Below, one piece after another: positions 11,701-21,884 of a DNA stretch of 30,247 bases. The position numbers and the translations under genes are program-made. This DNA comes from Tieghemiomyces parasiticus (lineage: Eukaryota; Kickxellomycota; Dimargaritomycetes; Dimargaritales; Dimargaritaceae). Below the pieces are notes generated by a model. The model had not been told where the DNA came from. It did not search any database and saw nothing but the letters and a program-made list of their open reading frames with translations. How positions within the stretch are numbered: the first letter of the stretch is position 1; each line of letters begins with the position of its first letter. Where the stretch lies: NCBI GenBank assembly GCA_027575765.1, contig JANBPT010000572.1, forward strand, positions 1-30,247, given 5' to 3'.

Positions 11701-13430
11701 TACGCTCCAGGTACTTGGAGGAAAACTCATACGAGCGAGTTGAACGTAGTAACGCTCGTTGAGGTGAATATGTAGTACATTCTAGGCAGTCAACAATCAC
11801 CAACTCTCTGGTTAACGATGGCTCTCAGGTCTCAACCGTCTCAAGTATGCCATTCACGAATGTCAGTTTCAGAAAAAGAACGCTAACCAAGCACAGGAAA
11901 GAGATATCATGTGCTGCAAAAGGTTAGCCCGACAAGTAGTGTCGTGTATAGCAGACAACGCAGGGCGGAGAAGGAGAGGTACGACCAAATGTGCTACCAC
12001 GGCTGGCTGTGGTTGAAGTAGCTCAGTCGATGGCTGTGTTACATGTTCGTCGGGTGACTGGCCAAACAAAAAAAACGCCTATCTAAGATAGTCTGGATTG
12101 GTTGGCCCTACATTGCCTGGTGATAACTGTCGAGTGGAAATCACTATTGAATTGGTATCGGTGATATTAGACCTGTAGGACTTGGCTTAAGTGACGGGTT
12201 CTTTTTTATCCGAGTGGCTACGGACCGACCATTCCCATTTCACAGACTCGCCGCTCCCGCTCCCATGACCAGCCCAGGACGGAAGGAAGCGGCCCTGGCA
12301 TATCTGTTCGGAGAATTAAATAATTTCGACCTATATTGTCAGCCATTGTCTGCCAGCCCCATCATGACCTCAGCAGTAGATCACATATACCCGGCCACCA
12401 ACGCTACCCACTTGGTGTGCTGTGTCTGCTTATAGAAGTTTCCGGGGGGGGGGAGGGAGGCCGGGGGATCATCATTCGACTGGGGAAGCCCTTAGTAACC
12501 CGCCGTTGGCGACCGGGGGAGCTCTAACGGCACATCTTCCAAGCCAGTTCGCCAAGAGTGGATGTCATCCCGTCACACCCTCTCCCATGAGACATGTAAG
12601 GGGATATTAGCTACCCCATAAGAGTTCGCTACGAAGTTCTAATGTCAGAGGGGGGCGGGGCGGGAAATGTGTAAACTGGGAAGGGGAGTTTTGGTAAGAC
12701 CGCAGTAAACCATGATGTGGCCCGAGTCGAGCGGACCCCGCCTTTGCGTGCTTCCCACGCCAACTCGATTTGAACGTGGGTGCATATTGGCAAGTTCCTG
12801 CGCCAAGCGGTGGCTAAGCATCTAAAAATAGTGACGCCGCAGTTGGGAAGTAAACAGCGACCACTTCTCTTCAAGGTGTTGTCAAGGGAAAACTAGAGTT
12901 GAGCGGGGGTTGTGCTAGTGCTGATGACCTTACGGCTAGACCTGGTGGGGGGGTATGATGAAACGCCAATGCAAACACTTTGGTTCGTGTCGAACATGCT
13001 GGGAAGTGCTCTATTTTTAGTTCCGTGGAACCTGGGTTCCTGCAAGAGCCCTTTGGCCACGCATTGCCGACCCCACGATTGTGTAGCCGCTGGGGTGGTG
13101 TTGGGGGGCCACTTTGGTATCGGATATTTACCTGGGAGTTTGATGGGGGCGGAAATGGCTACTGATGTAAGCCGAGGTCGTGACGGTTCCCATGACGAGA
13201 GGGAACTGGCCCCGGGTAATTGCCCAAGATGATCTTTGGTGATGGCAGTTCCCGGCCGAGGCGGACGTTTGGAATCTCGGTAAAACACGGTCGGTAGGAA
13301 ATACATCTATCCGCGCTGATCGTAATTCCGTCGGACTGACATGGACTCACAACTGGCCAGGTGACTCGGCAAGCAAGCTCGCAAGGGAACCCTTACAAAA
13401 TATCGCCCTTGCGCAGCGGGTCCCGTAGCA
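8776..13430. other. Long gene-poor, partly AT-rich stretch
   Basis: About 4.6 kb with no gene I can support. From about 9.85 to 11.6 kb it is AT-rich with scattered stops in every frame. Between about 9.88 and 10.35 kb the plus strand is rich in G and T, then from about 10.38 to 10.62 kb rich in C and T. A minus-strand open frame at 11534-11803 reads protein-like and ends at a possible GTATAA donor, but no family or connected exon was convincing. A G-run lies near 12447-12455. Confidence 0.5.
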
Positions 13431-13440
13431 TATATATAAT
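13431..13440 (+). promoter_or_regulatory. TATA box of CBM19-like gene
   Basis: TATATATAAT lies 155 bases before the ATG at 13596. The interval between them is C-rich and lacks ATG codons that would compete in a good context, as expected for a 5' leader. Confidence 0.55.
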
Positions 13441-13595
13441 AGATGACCGACCGACTACCAGTTCCAACTCAATATCAAACAACCCAACTCGACCGCACTC
13501 GTCAGATCACAACCTCTTCAGCCGCCTTGAAGCCCAACTATCCACTACCCCCCCCCTTTCCTTAGATCCACACCTCTAAGCTTTCAACCGTCACC

Positions 13596-13922
13596 ATGCA
13601 GTTCACCACCGCCCGCCTTCTCGTCGCCGCTACCGCCGTTATGGCCCTCCTGGCCTCTCCCGTCGTTGCCCACCCGCACAAGCGCGACACTGATTCGACC
13701 TCGTCCCCTCCCCCGTCCGACGACACCCTTGTCGCGGCTTCCATCTCGGGGATTCCGCTCCCATCCCCCACTTCGGAGGACTGCTTGTCCGGTACCATGG
13801 CCTGTGGCGGCTCCTATGCTGACGGCTTCACCGTCTGCGATTGGGGTACCCCCGTCAGCTTTGCATGCCCCACCGGCACCAAGTGCTACCCGAATGGCAG
13901 CTTCATCGTTTGCAACTACTAG
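13596..13922 (+). CDS. Small secreted cysteine-rich protein, CBM19-like
   Basis: Single exon, 108 residues, ATG in ideal context (CACC before ATG). Residues 1-25 form a signal peptide. A KR dibasic pair at residues 29-30 is a likely Kex2 processing site. A Ser/Pro/Asp-rich linker follows (about 31-60), then a compact C-terminal module with six cysteines at 63, 70, 81, 91, 97 and 106. The spacing and the CDWG, CPTGTKC and terminal CNY elements resemble the chitin-binding module CBM19 found at the end of fungal chitinases. No catalytic domain is present, so this is a stand-alone module. Family knowledge suggests binding to chitin or cell-wall polymers outside the cell; a role in shielding wall chitin or in contact with a host fungus is inference. 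Disulfide pairing is likely but not visible. Confidence 0.8.
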   Translation: MQFTTARLLVAATAVMALLASPVVAHPHKRDTDSTSSPPPSDDTLVAASISGIPLPSPTSEDCLSGTMACGGSYADGFTVCDWGTPVSFACPTGTKCYPNGSFIVCNY

Positions 13923-14226
13923 GCGAATGATACTTATTTTTATTGTTGTTTGGAGCCCTTCGGTGTGGGGCCAATAGGCTTGCGCAGTTATTGTTTCTGG
14001 CAAAAATCTGGCTCGCCGAGGCTCTTTACTGGAGAATGAAGCGGCCTAATCACCCGTTCCGTTCTGAAATTAGGAGCTTCATTGTCGTAGGTAATACATT
14101 TTTACTCACCCGTGTGGTGAGCAGTATATTCAAAGTTAACCATACATACTGAACTTATGGAGCACGATGGTTTGAATTGGGGCCGCTACACATGTACAGG
14201 TCAGGCCAAGTTGGTTTTTATCCATA
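13923..14226. other. Spacer between convergent 3' ends
   Basis: The CBM19-like gene (plus) and the CIP2A-like gene (minus) converge here. The stretch must hold both 3' UTRs. No AATAAA is present on the expected strand for either gene, so their polyadenylation signals are probably non-canonical. Confidence 0.4.
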
Positions 14227-17200
14227 CTAGAGTTGTTGAGTTGGTTGGCCGAATTCATCCTCTCTACCGTTGTCGGTAGCCAGCGGGACCAAGGTGTCCG
14301 AAAAGTGACCAGGGTGATACCCATGGCTAAAACGGCCACCATCACCACCACGGATGAAGGGTGTGTCGAATATGGGTGAATCCGTACCCAGACCGTGGTG
14401 GTTGGACCGGCTTGCGGTGGTGGCTAAGTGCGGGTGAGGGGTGGCTGATTCGAAAGAGCGGATGACATGGGCGGTAGGGCAACCAGTATCGATGGGGGTT
14501 TGACCAGTGGTCACGGAGGTAAGCCGGGGACGTTTGGCGTACATTTCCACAACCATATCAGCGATCCGTTCGTGCTGGACGAGCTGGCCCTGTTGATGTC
14601 GCGTCAACTCCTGGTAGTGAATGACCAGCTGGCTCTCGCGTTGCAGCGTGTCCTTTACCTCGTCCAACTGTGATTTCGTTGCAAGGTTAAGGACGCAAGA
14701 GTGTAGTGCGGAGTTCAGGTTGGTAGGGAGTTAAGAGGGGTGAGGTGTCGTTGTCCTTGTGGTGGTGGTTCCAAAAGTCAGCACCTAGTGACCGGCCGAT
14801 CCAACCGCTGATAACATACCTGCGTCCGGAGTTCGCTGCAGCGCTTTTCATTACTTTGGCTTTCAGTTTGAGCGGTGTACACGGCTTGCGAGAGACGGGT
14901 GGCTTCCCGCGTCTTGGCTTGGGCCAGGTTTCGCTGCTCATCCAGTTGCGCCTGCACTATAGGGTGAATTCATGGAGGAAATATAAAGGAATGGGGAATA
15001 CAGTTAGCAGCGATCGGACTCTGGACTGGCCCCGTGACTGTTGAATTATGGCTATGACTTACCATCCTCAAGTTGTGCCTCTAGGCGAGCCAGTTGATCA
15101 AGTTCGGATTTCAATCTAGGTGTAGGGGAGATGGTGATACGTAGCAAGATCCTAGGTTTTAGTTTGCAAGAGTCGGTCTGTCCATCGTCGAGGTTCGGGG
15201 ACCCATCCGAGCTAATATAGACCGAGATTTAACCTAGTTAGTCTGACTAGGTTCGGAAGCACGGGGGACTACTCACCTCTCGATTTCGGCGCCTTGTTCC
15301 TGGTTTTCGGTGCAACGCGCCTTGAGGCTCGCCTCTGTCTCCGACAACTGGTCAGTCACATGACGCAGTTCACGGACGGTACGGCTCCACCTAAAGAATG
15401 TAACATGTAGGTGTAGCCGATGATAATGTCAGATTAGTCATGTATGGCCTCAGAAGCCCGTGTGAGTGCTGAACTGTGTATAACTTGTCCATCCGAGTAC
15501 GGTAGATATTTACATACCTCTCCTGCTGCAATTCCTGTTCCTCTTCCAATATTTGTCTCTCCTGCTGTTCATCCTCATATTTTCGGCCGGCGTCTTTCGC
15601 CTGGAGCTTCTGGTCCTCGAGAGCCACTGTAAGCTCACGACATTGTCTGTCCAGGCTGCCCTTGGCCGCCGTCAGTTCGCGGTTGTCCTGAGTGAGCTGC
15701 ATTATCCGTTCTCTGTGCTTGGTCAGCGCGGTATCTGACATCTCTGCCGTGCTGCGGAGGGCTTCCAGCTCTGCCTTGACGCGACAGTTTTCTAACTCGA
15801 GTTGTTGGTTCTGGTGAATGGCATTAGAAAGGTGATGAAAGATAAAGCAATGACTCGTCAAAAATTCATTTGTGTAAGATGTTTAAAATGTGGGCCTGTT
15901 AGGGGTTACCGAACCTTAGAACTTACCTGTTGGCGCTGAGATTCCTCAATTGTCAGTTTTCGCTCCAGATCAACATTGAGTCGTTCGATTTCAGCACGGT
16001 ACTGATTAAACGAGACGGTATGTAGTTACGATAGCCATTGGCCCATCTGTTAGCCAAAAGCATGAATGAGCCCGTTAAAGCTGAGATACAGAGTACGAAG
16101 GACATGATTCTTACTTATACATGACCTACTTTTGACTGCTGCACGGCTTCTATGGTATCCACGACATGGAGGGTAAAGTCAAGCGAATTGGTGACGGAAT
16201 ACGTGGGGGGGGGGGTTAATTCAAACGGCCATGGGCTACATATTTCGGTCCGCCAGTGACTATTTTCGTCGCTGGCAGCCAGCTTGTAACGGCTATTCAT
16301 AACCTACCCAGCTGAGCAGTCTGTTCGAGCCGCCTCTGCCTCTGGCTAATGGAGAAGGCCTGCACGCGGCCGATTGCACTGTACAGTGTGATTGAGGAGG
16401 TAGGAAGTGAACCAAGCTTGAACATCAAGTTAGAATCATGACAAGGCCAAGTGGCTTCCAGTAATTCAAGCAAACCACCACCAGCAGGGCTCCACTTGGC
16501 CCAAGTGTTAATCCACCGCGGGCAACTCTTACTGGGTAATGCTTCCAGGGAAACGGGTAACAAGGAAATCGTCCAGTAGGGCATGCGGAGGGCTGACGGC
16601 GAGGTTAGAAGCCAGCTCCAGCCACAGGTGCTCAATATCTGGCCGCTCTAGCAGACTCGGGTCCTGGTTTGTAGATGCACGGGTTAAGGTTGCAATTGAA
16701 GACTGTTTGGTTAAACTACACAGACTACCACTCATAATCCTGGTCCGAATCGACTCGCCACAAGCTGGGTTCCTTTCCATCATCACTTACGAGGGAAACC
16801 AAACCCGGGAAAGTTGCCACGTGGGTGCAACGATCAACGAAGTTGAGACCCCACAGTGCGGTAGCAAGGTAAGCTGACTGCGCCAGACCGGCAGTTGGAC
16901 AGTCGGCGGCAGGAGGCGCGTCCGGGTGTTTGGTATCCGGTAACCTCCCGAATGATTGCAGGACCTGGACGGCCTGCGGAAGCGAGGACACCAAGGTAGG
17001 GATAATGAAGCGGCTGCCAAGCATTGTTTGGCCCACACAAACCACCAGGGGTGTCAGCTGTAGTAGTAGCAGCTGTGGTGGCAAAACCGGTGTAGGGAGC
17101 GCTGGTTTCCATCTCAGGAGGGCAGCTAGGGCTAGCCCTGCTACCTCGCCAATTTCTCTCTGTAGGGCAGGTAGGTGGGGGCTGCTTGAGACCTTCTCAC

Positions 17201-19300
17201 TGTTCAGACGAGCCACCGCATTCAGGAGTCGAAAGGCATGGGGCAGTTGCGCCGGCGCCCACCAGACTGGCTCCTCCTGAGTTAAAAAATCAACGGGACT
17301 AAACGTGCTGCTCTCGGGATGACATGTACCGAGGAACCGGCGCACGGACGCTAAAGCGGTGGGCACTAGGTTGTACTCGTAGATCAGGTCGACCAACTCG
17401 GTGCTAAATACTTCGCGCTCTAGCAATTCAGCCAGAAGGAGGTAGACTTCGTTTTGGTGCTCCGATTCCCGCCACTGATACGCTACCGCCTTATAGACAG
17501 CCTTGAGCACAGGCGGGTGGTCCGCAATGACGCTGCGTAGACCCGGCCGTCGTAATAGCGTACTAACAACGGCTACCGCGGCAACCAGGTCCTCCCTTCG
17601 GGCACCGCTTGGGGTGGCGGTAATCATGTGAAAGGCCAGCCGCAGGGTTTCACGGGCATTGGCTGGGTTAAAGACCTTTGCATCGAGTGGGTCATCGCGG
17701 AGGAGAATATCGAGGCAGCGGAGCGCTAGGATTGTCACGGTCGAGTGGGCCGGGTTGACGCGAGTTAGTAGGCAGCGATAGAGAGCCGTGCGGCGGTGCG
17801 CTTCTAAGCGGCGGACGGCTCGGTCGAATCCATCACACGGGGAGTCGAGGAGGCGGACCCAGAGCCGATAGTATCGGTACGGTGCGTCTGGATCGGTGGC
17901 GTGCGTCGAACTCGATCCAGTTGACCGGGGGGTGCCGTCCTTCCCGGGGGCAGCGCCCACTGGGGTATCCATGAGCTGCTCGATGCAAAACTCCAAAAAG
18001 GCCCGCTGGGCGGCCGAAGTGCCCCGGAACGAAATTCCCGCACGAGACAACAGGAGGACCACTAGGTGGTGGTACTGGTCTAAGGCAGTAGGGCAAAGAC
18101 TGGTATCGACCGCCCGGCGGCAGAGCAGATCGAGAAGGACCCCGGCCTCGGTGGGCGGAATGTCCTCGTAAACGACTGCCAGAGTTGGACAGCAGAGCAG
18201 AGCGAGGGTAACATTGGCGATGGACCGGCTGGATGCCCCGGTATTGGCACTTGGCGTAGCTGGCGGTAACAGGACCTGGTTGAGTAGACGCACCACCCAG
18301 ACGTGGGCGGGCTGAGTAGCGGTTGACGATGGTAAGGCCGCGTACCAGTGGGCCGGCGGCACACAACAGAGGTATCGGGAGACCTGGACATCTTCCAAGA
18401 GTGAGAGCAGCGCCTGGATACGAAAGCGACGGTACAGGTAGCAGGCTTAATGGTGGCAATATTAGACCCGTGCCGGTTCGCCCTCGAGGCTTCCAAGGCG
18501 CCGCAATGGCCGGCCTCCGTAGGGTCACCGCTCCAGACGCTTGGCTACCGACCGACCAGACTTACCCTTAGAACAGATACCAGGTGGGCTAGGGTCGTGT
18601 TAGATGGCTGTGTCAGCTTCTGGGTGAGTAAAAGGAACTGGCTGAGGCCCACGCCAAGCTCCCCGGCATCTTGGAGCATCGTTGAAAGCGGATGGGACCG
18701 AGCGAGAGAGCACGGGGGCTCTATAGTGACCTGGTAAGGGGGGTGCGGGGCTGGATAAGCGAATAATAGACCCTGGGCCTCGAAAGCGTTGCATAGGTGA
18801 CGAAAGTAAGGTTAGACTTCAAGCTGGAACGGAGGGCCAAACGTCGCTTGGCAAATTATTGGCAAGGTCCAAAGAAGCCAGGTACAACGGCGCTGCGGCG
18901 AACACTTGGGCCACGGACACCCTGCTGCGGCCAATTTGACCAGGGAATCCGCCAAAGGGTGTGTGGGGTCTACCTACCGGGCATTTTGCCATTTCCAGGT
19001 CCGCCCGCCCAAGCCGGTGGCGACTAATCCATGACGCCCGAATTTCTTCCCATGGGATAATCTCTGGCTTCCAAGCAGCGTCCCTGTGTGGTAGAGTGTC
19101 AGCACTACCGTTCAGGTTCCCATCTCAACCGGCTCCACTGTAGGTATACGGAAGCTGCAAGTCATTGTTTTGGCTTTGGGCCGCACCTCCTTATTGTTTT
19201 TTTCATACTGGCTAGGTCGCCCAAAACAATGTGACCCGAGCGGAAGACTCACCAGTCGACTCTGATGGACCTGGACGGCGCCGTGGACGCCACCTGTCAT
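14227..19300 (-). CDS. CIP2A-like armadillo/coiled-coil protein
   Basis: Minus-strand gene assembled from splice signals. Exons: 19253-19300 (candidate start), 18566-18772, 16791-18413, 16533-16702, 16308-16378, 16130-16149, 15927-16001, 15518-15810, 15277-15390, 15063-15115, 14820-14956 and 14227-14667. All phases agree, giving about 1083 residues. The large third exon (541 residues) is Leu/Ala-rich helical repeat sequence of armadillo type. Its block FNPANARETLRLAFHMI, followed by a short hydrophobic helix and an ADHPPVLKAVYKAV helix, parallels animal CIP2A, which also has an N-terminal armadillo half and a C-terminal coiled coil. Exons 5-12 encode a Glu/Gln/Arg-rich coiled coil of about 270 residues, then a low-complexity His/Gly/Pro tail. 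In animals CIP2A inhibits PP2A-B56 and works with TOPBP1 on mitotic chromosomes; transferring that role is inference. Weak points are the first exon, an optional exon at 18978-19061, and the exon 5 and 6 acceptors. Another armadillo/coiled-coil protein (for example a p115/Uso1-type tether) is the main alternative. Confidence 0.6.
16205..16215. repeat. Poly-G run in an intron of the CIP2A-like gene
   Basis: Eleven G in a row on the plus strand, inside the intron between exons 5 and 6 of the minus-strand gene, where it reads as a C-run. It is prone to length error in sequencing. Confidence 0.7.
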
Positions 19301-19587
19301 GGCGACTCAGCACACTCTGACCACATAATTGCCAAAACAATCCCTTAACCAAAACTTACCCAGGATCAGTGCCCAACCTTGCGCCCAATCCCGCTCTCCT
19401 TAAACCACCCTGCCAATTCACACTCCGCCCGCCAAAGTTTCAGCTTAGCCTGCATAACGCATCCCCACCCAGCGCCGACTCATTCCATCGTCAACCACTC
19501 GCCCCGTTGTTATCGCTTCTCTCTCTCTCTTTCTCCCTCTCCCTCTCCCTCTCTTCCAAGCTCTTGTCGCTCCTGCCCATATCCACC
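19301..19587. promoter_or_regulatory. Putative bidirectional promoter, CIP2A-like and TACC genes
   Basis: About 287 bases separate the candidate CIP2A-like start (minus) and the TACC start (plus). The TACC side ends in a CT-rich leader (about 19517-19558). No TATA box is evident on either strand. If the CIP2A-like first exon is misplaced the spacing would grow, but the two genes would still diverge. Confidence 0.45.
19517..19558. repeat. CT-rich tract in the TACC leader
   Basis: Repeated CTCTCTC and CCCTCT units just before the TACC start codon. Pyrimidine-rich leaders are common in fungal genes; also a microsatellite candidate. Confidence 0.65.
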
Positions 19588-21884
19588 ATGCTCGAAGAAA
19601 AGCCTCCAACGTCGCCCGAGGCGCAGGAACAGGAACCTACGACTAGTACCACAACTTCGCCCACGACAGATATCGTCTTCACCACCACCAAGATCCACCG
19701 GCGACGTACCTGCGACTTCTCCATCCCCAATGAGTGGGCTATGCAGCACGACAGTGGGCCCGCCAGTGACCCAGTCGCAGGGGCCGATTCAGCCACCGAG
19801 CTCTCGGACCCGGACCGGATGGACATGAGCGAGCCCAGCCCATCTCCCGAGCCTGTCCGGGCGTCCGTGACCGCACCGGAGGACGTATTCATTGAGACGG
19901 ACGTCATTAGTCAACCTGCCACCGACTACGCCGAGGTGGCCCCGACTCCGGCGAGCCCACCCGCAGCGATAGAGGATGCTTTAGAGGTCCGGCGGCAGGC
20001 TGAGGCCAAGCTCCGGGATGCCAAGGTCCAGCGTCGCAAGTCCAATGTCCGGTTTTCTTTGGCCCCCGATACGATCCACACGTTCGGCGACGAGAGTGAC
20101 GAATCGGAAGGCGAAACCGAGGTCACGGTTTCGGCCCCTCCACCACGTGAGGAGAGTACAGCTATGGACGAGGAGATATCGTCCGCCCCAGTCCCCACTG
20201 CCATGCCCGCTGCCCTCCTTCCCAACGACCCCACTGAGCTCCTTAACAACACGGAAGTACATGCAGTATCTCTGGCCGCTGAACCAGCCCTCAACTCTTC
20301 CCCGCGGGCCATGGACACCGAAGGATCCGACCATTCGTCACCAGGGGAGCCAAAGGTGGTCAATATCCGCCAGGACGAGGACGAGGAACTGGCCCTGAAG
20401 ACGCCCCGCAAGCAGGCCCGCACGGCCTATGTGTTGAGTCCCAACCTCAGCCATGCCCTGCTTAACGCTACCCCGGCCCAGCAGGCCCGAATCCGTGACT
20501 CGCTTCTGGGGCCAGTGGCCAACTCTCACGACGCCTCCCCGGTCGCCGACCAAACCAGGGAGGAGCCCCCGCCGCTCATACTGTTTCAGACCCCCGCACC
20601 GGCCAAACTTGCAACGGGCATGCAGGCCCTCCTGTCCGCCCCTTCTAGCCCAGAAGACTCGCCAATACGTGGCAGTCAATCGGGTGCCCTGACCGTCGTA
20701 CCAACGGGTTCTGCAGACGCTGCACCCTCGATCGATCTCCTAGCCAAAACCCCTGCCCCAGCCCGCGGCCGCTTCGTCCCCCTAGCCGCCAACCAAGGAT
20801 CCGCTCGCCAGTACCCACCCTCGTGGTTGATCCCTGTGACGCCTGCCCCAACACTCTTGGATACCGTGCGCAACGACTTTGTGTCGCCAGACAAGATCCC
20901 CAAATATAGTTATTTAGAGATGGAGGAGGTGAAGCGACACGCCGAGAACAAGGTAGGTGGGGAGAATGGGCTATGGCCTTGGTATATCCGGGCCTCGTAT
21001 TTCGCGCCATCTCCGTCCGAGTGGTTTCGCCAGGACGCGAGTTCCAGACCATACATCAAATCTAACCCTCCGACTTGAGTAATCTTTTTATTACTTCCCC
21101 CCACCTCGCCCTTCTACTGTATATATATATATTCGCCCATAGCTCAAGGCCAAAGAGGAGACGTACAGGCGTGAACTGCAGGAGTTACAAAAGGTGCTAC
21201 TGACCGAACGCCAAGAGAAACGGGAACTGACCGAGATTGTTAACGAATACTCGGCTCTGGTAACGCATTTAAACGGTAAGGATCACAGGATATCAACGAA
21301 GGGACGACCGCCATGGTCTACTGAGCCAAGGCTCTGCTCCGCCCTCTTCCCTTTAACCAACAACTCTCTCTCTCTCTCTCGCTCCTCTCTCCCAATTCCT
21401 GGCTATTTTCAACCCCCTACCTAATCCGCTAGAACGCAACATTGACGACCAGGACAAGTTCAACACGGCCCTCGGCGAGGTCGAGGCGGAGAAACTGGTA
21501 TCCCAGGAGAATATTGAGGCGTTACAAAAGTCACTGGATGAGATCACCCAGCGGTTACATGAGCGGCAGGATGAGAACGAGCGACTGGTGATGACGGAAA
21601 CCGGACTCCAGGCCGAGATTGAGGCGCTCAAGGCGGACGTGGAGACGGCGACCGGTAACTTTGAGACCCTCAAGAAGCATGCCGAGCAAAAGATCGAAGA
21701 GGCCAACGAGGAGATTAACAAACTGCGGCTCCAGAAAGATAAGGACGTGTCACTGATGAAGATCCAGCTGTCGAAAGCCGAGGCCAAGATTAAAACCCTC
21801 GAGGCCAGTATCGAGACCAAGAGCCAGGAAAACGCTGACCTGGCCAGCATCTGCAACGAACTGCTTGGCAAGATGGGCGGGTAG
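19588..21884 (+). CDS. TACC-domain coiled-coil protein
   Basis: Exons 19588-20952, 21143-21275 and 21433-21884, phases 0 and 1, giving 649 residues. The ATG at 19588 has good context (CCACC before ATG); the longer open frame upstream is leader. Residues 1 to about 450 are disordered, rich in Ser, Pro, Thr and acidic residues, with three LxxTPAP-type repeats near 20581, 20735 and 20820. Exons 2 and 3 encode a continuous coiled coil of about 195 residues that ends in SQENADLASICNELLGKMGG. The closing pattern of an acidic/Asn turn, Leu-x-x-Ile-Cys-(Asn/Asp)-(Asp/Glu)-Leu and Lys-(Met/Leu)-Gly is the hallmark C-terminus of the TACC domain. Family members (animal TACC1-3, fission yeast Alp7) bind microtubules with XMAP215/TOG proteins at centrosomes or spindle pole bodies and support spindle assembly. 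Gene order places it back-to-back with the CIP2A-like gene. An AATAAA follows about 209 bases after the stop. Confidence 0.88.
21119..21133. repeat. TA microsatellite in TACC intron 1
   Basis: Alternating TA run a few bases before the CCCATAG acceptor of exon 2. Confidence 0.7.
21363..21381. repeat. CT microsatellite in TACC intron 2
   Basis: CTCTCTC run about 50 bases before the CTAATCCGCTAG branch/acceptor segment; it may act as a polypyrimidine tract. Confidence 0.7.

Noticed and set aside
11534..12069. Minus-strand frame resembling an F-box/LRR fragment (SYLSF, then LERIDVFNLTGYKL)
   Set aside because: The pieces are in different frames without a convincing intron, and the similarity is too weak to name a family.
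12010..12070. tRNA-like box A (TAGCTCAGTCGATGG)
   Set aside because: No pairing D-stem, no box B at the right distance and no 7-bp acceptor stem, so not a tRNA.
19369..19587. Upstream extension of the TACC frame
   Set aside because: The frame is open but has no ATG before 19588 and is CT-rich leader sequence.
20953..21078. Read-through of TACC exon 1 (frame continues 42 codons past 20952)
   Set aside because: The GTAGGT donor after AAG at 20952 and the in-phase coiled-coil exon at 21143 make a splice far more likely; read-through would lose the TACC domain.
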